Source: Chloroflexota bacterium (lineage in GTDB: Bacteria; Chloroflexota; Anaerolineae; Anaerolineales; UBA11579). From it: a stretch of 32,409 nucleotides of DNA. A program made the position numbers and the translations under genes. The stretch is from positions 1 through 32,409 of the forward strand of contig QKGK01000033.1 of the NCBI GenBank assembly GCA_003250455.1, in the 5' to 3' direction. The notes beneath the pieces are model-generated. The model was not told where the DNA came from. It saw only the letters and a list, made by a program, of their open reading frames with translations, and did no database searches. Positions 7,196 through 17,848 of the stretch are shown here, one piece after another (position 1 is the stretch's first letter; each line of letters starts with the position of its first letter).

Positions 7196-8512
7196 TTATT
7201 TTTGTGCCCACATAGCGCGGAAAGTCCCCACCAGGTACAGGCTCCCCGTCACCAGGATTACCGGTTCCGCTCCAACCATTTGATCCAGCAAACCGCGCAG
7301 GTCTTCGATATCCGGCACCTGGGTTACCAAATGGTTTGATTCACCCATCAGTTCCGCCAGCTTTTCCGGCGTTGCGGCCCGCGGATGGTTGGCCTGCACC
7401 AGATAAACATCACTGACCACGGGCAGCAGTTCGGCAAACATACCGGCAATATCTTTATCTTCTGAAGCGCCAAATACCAGGACTACCCTCCGCCCCGGAA
7501 AAACATCCCACACGGTCTCTGCCAGCATTTTGGCCGAATAGCGGTTGTGAGCGCCATCCATCACCACCGTGGGCGGACCCGAGAAGATCTCAAAGCGTCC
7601 CGGCCAGCGTACGCTGGCAAACCCAGTCCGGATGGCCTCCTCGTCCACAGGCAGTCCGGCCCGATTTGCCACCTGCAGAACGCCGTATGCCGTAGCAGCA
7701 TTCTCCACCTGGTGGCGTCCCAACAGACGGGTGGAAAGCGCCACCGGCCCACTGCCCTCCTCGGTCAGCCGAAAGTCCTGCCCTTCCAGGGTATGGCTCA
7801 GCGGCTCAAAGAGGATGTCATCCCCGATGAGCATAAATGGGGAATCCTGCGCCTGGGCGATCTGGCGCAGTTTCGCCAACGCCTCCGGCTGCTGGGGTGC
7901 AGATACCACCGACACACCAGGTTTGATGATCCCGCCTTTTTCTCCGGCTATTTCTGCCAGCGTATTCCCCAGGATGGCGGTATGGTCATACGAAATGTTG
8001 GTGATCACAGACACCAGCGGCGTGAGGATATTGGTGGAATCCAGCCGCCCGCCCATACCCACTTCGATCACGGCACAGTCCACCTGCTGGCTGGAGAAAT
8101 ACAAAAATGCCAGCGCTGTTTGCAGCTCATACGAAGTCAATCCAGGCAAACCGTCCACCTGGTTTTGCAGGCGCTGTGCTTCGGCTACAAAATCCGATTC
8201 GCTGATCCACGCGCCGCTGACCTGGATGCGTTCGCGGAAATCTTCCAGATGCGGGGAGGTATACAAACCGGTTTTATACCCGGCAGCCTGGAGCGCTGAG
8301 GCGGTATGTGCGGCCACCGAGCCCTTCCCTTTCGTGCCGGCGATATGGATGGTGGGAAAATCCTGCTGGGGATCGCCAAAGCGTGCCATCAGCGCGAACA
8401 TGCGCTCCAGTTCAAAGCGCTCTGGGGCAATTTGCTCCATGTGCGTCAGGCTGAAGTCCTGAAACGTGAATAAAAAATCAAGCGCGTCCGGATAGGTCTT
8501 TATCTCGTTCAT
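7196..8512 (-). CDS. folC: Folylpolyglutamate synthase / dihydrofolate synthase FolC
   Basis: A 438-residue Mur-ligase-family enzyme that adds glutamate to dihydropteroate and/or folates using ATP. The P-loop GTKGKGS (59-65) is followed by TSPHL, EVGMGGRLDSTN (150-161), SYDHTAILG, and a C-terminal ligase domain with MDGAHN and GASEDKD. These are standard FolC motifs. Sequence alone does not show whether it is monofunctional or bifunctional. The ATG at 8512 lacks a Shine-Dalgarno. A TACAAT -10 ends 7 nt upstream, so a leaderless mRNA is likely. lon follows 49 nt downstream on the same strand. Confidence 0.95.
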   Translation of the reverse strand: MNEIKTYPDALDFLFTFQDFSLTHMEQIAPERFELERMFALMARFGDPQQDFPTIHIAGTKGKGSVAAHTASALQAAGYKTGLYTSPHLEDFRERIQVSGAWISESDFVAEAQRLQNQVDGLPGLTSYELQTALAFLYFSSQQVDCAVIEVGMGGRLDSTNILTPLVSVITNISYDHTAILGNTLAEIAGEKGGIIKPGVSVVSAPQQPEALAKLRQIAQAQDSPFMLIGDDILFEPLSHTLEGQDFRLTEEGSGPVALSTRLLGRHQVENAATAYGVLQVANRAGLPVDEEAIRTGFASVRWPGRFEIFSGPPTVVMDGAHNRYSAKMLAETVWDVFPGRRVVLVFGASEDKDIAGMFAELLPVVSDVYLVQANHPRAATPEKLAELMGESNHLVTQVPDIEDLRGLLDQMVGAEPVILVTGSLYLVGTFRAMWAQK

Positions 8513-8519
8513 AGCGCTG

Positions 8520-8548
8520 ATTGTAACCTTGAGCTTTTATCTCAACAA
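8520..8548 (-). promoter_or_regulatory. Candidate folC promoter (leaderless)
   Basis: Minus-strand TTGTTG (8543-8548), a 17-nt spacer and TACAAT (8520-8525, 5 of 6). The -10 ends 7 nt before the folC ATG, so transcription would start at the codon itself. The -35 is weak. Confidence 0.45.
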
Positions 8549-8629
8549 GGAAGATGGGTTATAATGTCCAGGTTCGTTAGAATTTTGTCAATTCCTCTTG
8601 CAATACGGGCTTTTCTTCATTATATGGAC

Positions 8630-8659
8630 TTGACAAACAAATGGGCGGCTTGATATAAT
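8630..8659 (+). promoter_or_regulatory. rpoC promoter
   Basis: Consensus TTGACA (8630-8635), an 18-nt spacer and consensus TATAAT (8654-8659), the latter preceded by TGA as an extended -10. It implies a leader of about 230 nt. The rest of the 8513-8629 interval holds only the folC promoter and a short hairpin; I see no gene there. Confidence 0.85.
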
Positions 8660-8696
8660 TCTCAATCTGGGCAAACTAAAAACGGACCCTAAAGAC

Positions 8697-8862
8697 AAGC
8701 GAGCGCTAGAGATGAGATTCTCGTGTGCTTGCTTCGTTTTGCGTGTTGTGGATGGTTGCCCCTGTTGAACAAATAGATCTGGAACTTGATTGTCAGGAAT
8801 TTTATGGGTAGATCGAAACAAATTAAATCGGGGAAATTTAGACGAACTGAAAATTCAACAGG
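8697..8862 (+). promoter_or_regulatory. Structured leader of rpoC
   Basis: Two elements lie in the predicted 5' UTR. A hairpin at 8697-8734 has a 10-bp outer stem (AAGCGAGCGC with GTGCTTGCTT, two G-U pairs), a 2x2 internal loop, a GAGA/TCTC inner stem and a 6-nt loop. It is followed by CGTTTTG. Farther on, CCTGTTGAA (8761-8769) is perfectly complementary to TTCAACAGG (8854-8862), ending 37 nt before the ATG. An attenuator or autoregulatory leader is possible, but this is inference from base-pairing alone. Confidence 0.45.
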
Positions 8863-8899
8863 CTTCAGGATTTTAAACCCTCAGGAGGCACGTTAAATT

Positions 8900-13192
<4,293 letters not shown>

Positions 13193-13212
13193 TCTGGTTT
13201 AACAGTAATCTT

Positions 13213-13247
13213 GAAGGGTCGGGTTTATAACCCGACCCTTCTTTTTT
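13213..13247 (+). terminator. rpoC intrinsic terminator
   Basis: A near-perfect stem pairs GAAGGGTCGGGTT (13213-13225) with AACCCGACCCTTC (13229-13241), followed by TTTTTT. It lies 20 nt after the rpoC stop and isolates rpoC from gyrA. Confidence 0.93.
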
Positions 13248-13287
13248 AAGCCAATATTCAAGCAAGAGATTAATTTTTAAGGCGAAG

Positions 13288-13310
13288 CGATTTCCCTTCC
13301 AGGGAAATCG
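13288..13310. repeat. Hairpin-forming inverted repeat upstream of the gyrA promoter
   Basis: Arms CGATTTCCC and GGGAAATCG are perfectly complementary across a 5-nt loop. No T-run follows on either strand, so it is not an obvious terminator. It sits 27 nt upstream of the gyrA -35 and could be an operator. Confidence 0.4.
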
Positions 13311-13336
13311 ATGCTATAAATTTGTTAGCAGTGACT

Positions 13337-13365
13337 TTGCCACACTTCATCCGTTTTGATATAAT
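13337..13365 (+). promoter_or_regulatory. gyrA promoter
   Basis: TTGCCA (13337-13342, 5 of 6), a 17-nt spacer and consensus TATAAT (13360-13365) with TGA in front as an extended -10. It predicts a start near 13372 and a leader of about 155 nt. Confidence 0.8.
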
Positions 13366-13367
13366 AC

Positions 13368-13465
13368 GCCTTCCGTCCAACGGCCGCTTTTGGCCGACCC
13401 CTCTGGGAACCGGGTCGATCTGCCAGTCTGCCCCAGTCGCCCCGCGGGTGCTTTGACGGAACGGC
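13368..13465 (+). promoter_or_regulatory. Structured leader RNA upstream of gyrA
   Basis: A closing helix pairs GCC-TTCCGTC (13368-13377) with GACGGAA-c-GGC (13455-13465): 10 bp with one bulged C. If transcription starts near 13372, the outer GCC is not transcribed and about 6-7 bp remain. Inside are a CGGCC/GGCCG hairpin with a 6-nt loop (13381-13396), a GACCC/GGGTC hairpin (13396-13416) and a GC-rich strand with CTG-ccc-CAG and CCCGCGGG. The whole resembles a multi-branched leader of ~95 nt. It does not end in a T-run. I recognise no known riboswitch class. The element may be a cis-regulator of gyrA or a small RNA. Confidence 0.45.
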
Positions 13466-13525
13466 TGTTTCATCGTAAAATAGATTTAGTACATACGTTC
13501 TAGTTTTATTGCAGGAGTAGAATTA

Positions 13526-16210
13526 ATGGAAATCGGTTTGGTTCGCAAGATCGATATTGATGAAGAGATGCAGCAGGCCTATCTCGATTACGCCATGAGC
13601 GTGATCGTTTCGCGCGCCCTGCCCGACGCACGGGACGGCCTCAAACCGGTACACCGCCGGATTTTATACGCCATGTATGACATGGGCTTGCGCCCGTCTT
13701 CTTCCTATAAAAAATCTGCCAGGGTGGTGGGCGAAGTATTGGGTAAATACCACCCCCACAGTGACAGTGCGGTTTATGACGCCATGGCCCGCATGGTGCA
13801 GGATTTCTCCATGCGCTACCCGCTGGTAGACGGCCAGGGCAACTTCGGCAGTGTGGACGGTGATCCGCCGGCAGCTATGCGCTACACAGAGGCCAAACTG
13901 GCCGCCACCTCCATGGACCTGATGCTCGACATCCAGAAGAACACCGTGGACTTTGTGGACAACTTCGACGCCTCGCTGCAGGAACCCAGCGTAATGCCCA
14001 CCACGATCCCCAATATGCTCGTCAATGGGGCCACCGGCATCGCCGTGGGCATGTCTACCAGCATCCCGCCGCACAACCTGAGCGAAGTAGCCGATGCGAT
14101 CATCTACATCCTGGAAAACTGGGCCAAACGCGACGATATTGACGTGGACCACCTGATGCAGTTTGTCAAAGGCCCCGACTTCCCCACCGGAGGGATCATC
14201 ATCGGCGGGATCCAGGAAGAAGGCGACCTCGCCAAAGCCTATGGCTCTGGCCGCGGCCGGGTGGTTGTGCAGGCCCGCGCCAACGTGGAAGAAATGTCGC
14301 GCGGACGCGAGCGCATCATCATTACCGAACTGCCCTACATGACCAACAAAACCTCCCTCATCGAACGGATTGCCAAACTGGCGCGTGATGGGGAGTTGGA
14401 GGGCATCTCCGACCTGCGCGACGAAAGCGACCGCCAGGGGATGCGCATCGTGATCGAACTGACCAAGAACGCCAACACCGAAAAGACCCTGGAACTGCTC
14501 TACAAGCGCACCCAGATGCAAAATACCTTCAGCATCATCATGCTGGCCCTGGTGGACGGCGAGCCGCGCATGCTCAGCCTGAAGAACGCCCTGTTGGTCT
14601 ATATTAACCACCGGCTGGAAGTTGTGCGGCGGCGCAGCGAGTTTGATCTGGCACGCGCCAAAAAGCGCCTGCACATCCTGGAAGGGCTGCGCATTGCCCT
14701 GGACAACCTGGATGAGGTCATTGACCTGATCCGCAAGTCCCGCACCGCCGAGTCCGCCCACGCCAACCTGCGGCGCAATTTCAGGCTCAGCGACGAGCAG
14801 GCCACCGCCATCCTGGATATGCCCCTGCGCCGCCTGGCGGCCCTGGAGCGCAAAAAGATCGAAGAAGAGTATAAAGAGGTCGCCCGGCTGATCCGGGACC
14901 TGGAAAGCCTGCTGAAATCCCCCCAGAAAATGCGCCAGGTGATCATCGACGAGCTCAACGAAGTCAAAGAAAAATACGGTGACCGCCGCCGCACTCAGAT
15001 CATCAAATTGGAAGAAGGTGCCAAACTCACAGATATGCTGACCGCCAGTGACCTGGTTCCCGAACACGAGACCTGGGTCAACCTGGACGACAAAGGGCGC
15101 ATCTCGCGCACCCCGGAAGGCAAGGACGCCCGCCTGTGGGGCAGCACGGCCGCCCGTCTGGTGCTGCGCGGCAATACGCGCGACACGCTCTATCTGGTCT
15201 CTGGCAGCGGAGAAACGGCAGCTGTCGGTATGCATGGCATTCCCGAAGCAGAACTGGCCGACCAGGGAATAAAATTCTCCTCAGTCTCCCCCCTGAAGGA
15301 AAACAGCCCTGTAACCGCCATGTTCAGCCTGCCCCCGGAAGCGACAAACCGGGAGGACTGGTATGTGATGACCGTCTCTAGGCAGGGGATGGTGAAAAAG
15401 AGCGCCCTTTCCGAACTACCCGGCCCCTCCGCCCAGACATTTGAGCTGGCCCGCAGCAAGGACGATGACGAGATCCAATGGGCGCTGGTGACCAGCGGCA
15501 GCGACGAGATCATGCTGGTGACTGCCAGCGGGATGGCGATCCGCTTCTCGGAAGAAGAAGTGCGCCCCATGGGACTGCTGGCAGCCGGGGTGAATGGGAT
15601 CAAGCTCAAAGGGGATGATGAAATCGTGGGGGCATTCGTGGTCAACCCGAAATATGATGTCTTCCTGCTGCATGTGGATGGCGCGGCCAAACGCGTTAAG
15701 GCGGACCAGTTCCCCACCCAGGGACGCTACGGCCAGGGCGTGATCGCCTGGAAATTGGGCAAGAGCGAAAAGCTGAAAGGTGCCGCCAACCACAAGCCCA
15801 ACTTTGAGGTCGGTGTACACCTGGCGAAACTTGCCGCCAAACGCATCCGCCTGGACGATGCCAAGATTCGCACCCGCCCGGCCAACGGCAACTCGGTGAT
15901 CGACAATATCAAGGACGGCGTGGTCTTCCTGACCGTGCCGTGGGAAGCGCCGGACGACCTGCTGGGCGAAGAAGCCGCTCAAAAGCGCAGTCAGCCCAAG
16001 CCAGAGCCGAAACCGGAACCCAAGCCCAAAAGTACCCGCAAACCCGCCGAACAGATGACCCTGCTGGGTGATGAAACCGAAAAGAAACCAGCCGCCAAGC
16101 GCAAAAGCACTACCCGCAAAACTTCCACGCGTAAAACGAGCACGAGGAAGACAAGCACCAGAAAAACAAGTACGCGCAAGACGAGTACACGGCGGAAAAG
16201 TAGTAAATAG
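13526..16210 (+). CDS. gyrA: DNA gyrase subunit A with a basic repeat tail
   Basis: An 894-residue type IIA topoisomerase A subunit, which breaks and rejoins DNA through Tyr120 in AAMRYTEAKL. The winged-helix/tower part (to ~490) is standard. The six-bladed C-terminal beta-pinwheel follows (~500-810). A full GyrA box is not seen; the closest match is QGRYGQG (732-738), so a ParC-like role is not fully excluded. In the quinolone region, KYHPHSDSAVYD has Ser79 where E. coli has Gly81. After residue ~820 comes a Pro/Lys/Glu linker and a tail of STRKT pentapeptide repeats (861-894). AGGAG lies 8 nt before the ATG. The gene forms a single-gene unit with its own promoter and terminator. Confidence 0.93.
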   Translation: MEIGLVRKIDIDEEMQQAYLDYAMSVIVSRALPDARDGLKPVHRRILYAMYDMGLRPSSSYKKSARVVGEVLGKYHPHSDSAVYDAMARMVQDFSMRYPLVDGQGNFGSVDGDPPAAMRYTEAKLAATSMDLMLDIQKNTVDFVDNFDASLQEPSVMPTTIPNMLVNGATGIAVGMSTSIPPHNLSEVADAIIYILENWAKRDDIDVDHLMQFVKGPDFPTGGIIIGGIQEEGDLAKAYGSGRGRVVVQARANVEEMSRGRERIIITELPYMTNKTSLIERIAKLARDGELEGISDLRDESDRQGMRIVIELTKNANTEKTLELLYKRTQMQNTFSIIMLALVDGEPRMLSLKNALLVYINHRLEVVRRRSEFDLARAKKRLHILEGLRIALDNLDEVIDLIRKSRTAESAHANLRRNFRLSDEQATAILDMPLRRLAALERKKIEEEYKEVARLIRDLESLLKSPQKMRQVIIDELNEVKEKYGDRRRTQIIKLEEGAKLTDMLTASDLVPEHETWVNLDDKGRISRTPEGKDARLWGSTAARLVLRGNTRDTLYLVSGSGETAAVGMHGIPEAELADQGIKFSSVSPLKENSPVTAMFSLPPEATNREDWYVMTVSRQGMVKKSALSELPGPSAQTFELARSKDDDEIQWALVTSGSDEIMLVTASGMAIRFSEEEVRPMGLLAAGVNGIKLKGDDEIVGAFVVNPKYDVFLLHVDGAAKRVKADQFPTQGRYGQGVIAWKLGKSEKLKGAANHKPNFEVGVHLAKLAAKRIRLDDAKIRTRPANGNSVIDNIKDGVVFLTVPWEAPDDLLGEEAAQKRSQPKPEPKPEPKPKSTRKPAEQMTLLGDETEKKPAAKRKSTTRKTSTRKTSTRKTSTRKTSTRKTSTRRKSSK
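16106..16207 (+). repeat. Codon-divergent pentapeptide repeat at the gyrA 3' end
   Basis: The region codes for about six STRKT units. Successive Arg codons are CGC, CGT, AGG, AGA, CGC and CGG, and Thr and Ser codons also vary. The DNA repeat is therefore weak while the protein repeat is near perfect. Confidence 0.8.
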
Positions 16211-16244
16211 TATACAGTAGGTAGTAGGTAGTTAACAGTAATAA
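16210..16244 (+). repeat. Degenerate heptamer array, plus orientation (5 units)
   Basis: Five consecutive 7-nt units read gtataca, gtaggta, gtaggta, gttaaca, gtaataa. Every unit begins GT. The array starts at the last base of the gyrA stop codon and ends just before the terminator stem. Confidence 0.6.
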
Positions 16245-16246
16245 AC

Positions 16247-16280
16247 ATGGCGCAAGAAACCCTTGCGCCATTTTCTTTTT
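16247..16280 (+). terminator. gyrA intrinsic terminator
   Basis: ATGGCGCAAG (16247-16256) pairs with CTTGCGCCAT (16262-16271) across a 5-nt loop, followed by TTTTCTTTTT. Confidence 0.88.
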
Positions 16281-16292
16281 CTAAGTTATTCC

Positions 16293-16348
16293 TGCTTACT
16301 GTATTCTGTTCACAGTGTACTGTGTGCTGTAAACTGTCAACTATTAAC
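16293..16348 (-). repeat. Degenerate heptamer array, minus orientation (8 units)
   Basis: Read on the plus strand, eight consecutive 7-nt units are tgcttac, tgtattc, tgttcac, agtgtac, tgtgtgc, tgtaaac, tgtcaac, tattaac, with consensus TGTNAAC. The complement (GTTNACA) matches the array at 16210-16244, so the two arrays are inverted around the gyrA terminator. The end overlaps the stop codon of the HD-domain gene. Confidence 0.65.
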
Positions 16349-16913
16349 TTTCCACTCCCTCCAACCCCAACTCCTCCGCAATCCCCTTCATCGCCTCCAG
16401 CACATTGCCCACATGCTCCCACGTCTCGATGCCCAGGGCCTCGATATTGGCGTCCATCTCCTCGCGGCTGGCCCCGGCGGCAAAACGCAGGTCTTTCCAC
16501 TTTTTACGCACGGAGCTGACCTTGACATCTGCGATCGCTTTGGAGGGACGCACCAACGCCGTGGCGGTGATCAGGCCAGTCAGCTCATCGCTGGCGGCCA
16601 ATGTCTTGCGCAGCAGGGTATCCCTTGGCACGCCGGAATGGTCGGCATGGCTTTGAATGTCGTTGATCATCGCCTCGTCCACGCCATACTCCCGGAGGAT
16701 CGGTACGCCTTCGCTGGGATGGGTTTCCAGGTCGGGGTGGATCTCCCAGTCAAAGTCGTGCAGCAGCCCGGTGATCCCCCATCGTTCTTCATCCTCGCCA
16801 AACATGCGCGCATAATAGCGCATGGCAGCTTCCACCGCCAGCATATGCCGCACAAGGCTCTCGGTTTCCACATATTTGCGCACCAGCGCCAATGCCTGCT
16901 CTCGGTCTATCAT
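16344..16913 (-). CDS. HD-domain protein (predicted metal-dependent phosphohydrolase)
   Basis: A 189-residue single HD-domain protein, soluble. Metal-binding residues fit the superfamily: His23, the HD pair in LLHDFDWE (52-53), His89 and His92 in SHADHSG, and Asp109 in AASDEL. Such proteins hydrolyse phosphate esters of nucleotides or related molecules, but the substrate is unknown here. Its ATG overlaps the stop of the upstream SanA-like gene by 4 nt (ATGA, 16910-16913), which implies translational coupling. Its stop lies inside the heptamer array that faces the gyrA terminator. No separate terminator for this convergent operon is obvious. Confidence 0.85.
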   Translation of the reverse strand: MIDREQALALVRKYVETESLVRHMLAVEAAMRYYARMFGEDEERWGITGLLHDFDWEIHPDLETHPSEGVPILREYGVDEAMINDIQSHADHSGVPRDTLLRKTLAASDELTGLITATALVRPSKAIADVKVSSVRKKWKDLRFAAGASREEMDANIEALGIETWEHVGNVLEAMKGIAEELGLEGVES

Positions 16914-17551
16914 GGGTCCATTCCTTCCAGATAAAGATTTGTATAATCAGATGTTTCCGGCGGAGAGAGGTAAACCTCTTTGAACGCCAATATGGTTGCC
17001 AATGTCTCCCGGATGTTCCATGCTATCAGGCTGCCATGCCAATAACGCCCGTGTTGGGCAGCCACTCCGGTCACATCCAGGCCCAACGCCTGGCATAAAA
17101 AGATCGTGCGGGGCAAGTGGTAAGGCTGTGTGACCACAATCGCCTCAGTGGCTTCCAGCTGGTGAACAGCATTATAGCAGGTAGCATACGTGCGCACCCC
17201 GCCATCATCCAGCAGGATATCCTCCGGCGGCACCCCTTTCTCTACGGCATATTCTCGCATGATAGCCGGTTCCGGGCTGCGGCCGCTCATCACCAGCTTT
17301 CCCACCTTCCCGGCGAAATACAGCTCAATTCCGCGGTCCAGCCGGTCCCGCAGCACCGCCGACGGCCGCCCATGGATGGTTTCCGCCGCCAGCACGATCC
17401 CCAACCGGGCTGCCGGCACATCCTTTACCGTGAAAATTACAGGCTGCGCCTGAAAGGTAGTATAGATACGAGGAACAGCAGTCAATAAGAGGATCAGCAT
17501 TCCCCAGAAGAGCAACTTTCGAAGCCAGGTAAGCCGTTTTGGTGGTTGCAT
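16910..17551 (-). CDS. SanA/YdcF-like (DUF218) membrane-anchored protein
   Basis: A 213-residue protein with one N-terminal membrane span (about residues 11-27) and a DUF218 domain outside: LGIVLAAETIHGRPSAVLRDRLDRGIE in two pieces, then KLVMSGRS, EDILLDDGGVRTYATCYNA and IVVTQPYHLPRTIFLCQALG. The Gly-x-Pro-Ser-x-x-Leu-x-x-Arg-Leu motif and the terminal YHxxRT/S pattern match the SanA branch, linked in other bacteria to envelope barrier function. The start at 17551 has no Shine-Dalgarno, and a TAAAAT -10 ends 7 nt upstream, so a leaderless mRNA is likely. The HD-domain gene overlaps it by 4 nt. Confidence 0.82.
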   Translation of the reverse strand: MQPPKRLTWLRKLLFWGMLILLLTAVPRIYTTFQAQPVIFTVKDVPAARLGIVLAAETIHGRPSAVLRDRLDRGIELYFAGKVGKLVMSGRSPEPAIMREYAVEKGVPPEDILLDDGGVRTYATCYNAVHQLEATEAIVVTQPYHLPRTIFLCQALGLDVTGVAAQHGRYWHGSLIAWNIRETLATILAFKEVYLSPPETSDYTNLYLEGMDP

Positions 17552-17552
17552 A

Positions 17553-17594
17553 CCGGCGATTTTATCACAAGGGAAATGGATTTGAAATCGCCGG
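17553..17594. repeat. Inverted repeat bracketing the SanA promoter
   Basis: Perfect 10-bp arms CCGGCGATTT (17553-17562) and AAATCGCCGG (17585-17594) lie 32 bp apart centre to centre, about three helical turns. One arm touches the -10 and the transcript start, the other overlaps the -35. This is a plausible operator pair. Confidence 0.55.
17559..17586 (-). promoter_or_regulatory. Candidate promoter of the SanA-HD operon (leaderless)
   Basis: Minus-strand TTCAAA (17581-17586), a 16-nt spacer, and TGA followed by TAAAAT (17559-17564). The -10 ends 7 nt before the ATG, so the transcript would begin at the start codon. Confidence 0.5.
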
Positions 17595-17703
17595 ATAAAA
17601 TGAGAATGGACATAAAAGGTGGCAATTTTCAGTCATGTAACCATACCGGATAAGTCATTACCCCTTGGTTCCAGTGGGAATCCGGCAAAATAGGCATTCA
17701 TGG

Positions 17704-17723
17704 GTTCCCGCCTGCGCGGGAAC
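17704..17723. repeat. REP-like palindrome
   Basis: GTTCCCGC-CTGC-GCGGGAAC is a compact 8-bp-arm palindrome in non-coding DNA between two minus-strand operons. Similar GC-rich palindromes are dispersed intergenic repeats in many bacteria. Apart from this and the phnE terminator I see nothing in 17595-17848. Confidence 0.5.
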
Positions 17724-17796
17724 GACCTAAAAGGGGGAATATCCCCACAGGAATATTCGCTACAAGGTTTATTTTTTCCCTGATTCGCGCCTACCT

Positions 17797-17828
17797 GAAA
17801 ATAAAGGCCTGGAAAATTCCAGGCCTTT
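17797..17828 (-). terminator. phnDCE operon terminator
   Basis: AAAGGCCTGGAA (17803-17814) pairs with TTCCAGGCCTTT (17817-17828), then ATTTTC on the minus strand, 20 nt after the phnE stop. Confidence 0.8.
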
Positions 17829-17848
17829 GAAGACAAAACTTCTTTCTT

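Noticed and set aside
8588..8821. 77-codon minus-strand frame in the folC-rpoC gap
   Set aside because: It overlaps the rpoC promoter and leader structure, has no Shine-Dalgarno and no recognisable protein features.
13270..13473. 67-codon minus-strand frame in the gyrA leader
   Set aside because: It covers the gyrA promoter and the structured leader; no ribosome site and no recognisable protein features.
16210..16348. CRISPR array at the repeat-rich gyrA 3' region
   Set aside because: The repeats are 7 nt and contiguous, without spacers, and no cas gene is nearby.
17633..17836. 67-codon minus-strand frame upstream of the SanA-like gene
   Set aside because: It spans the REP-like palindrome and the phnE terminator and looks non-coding.
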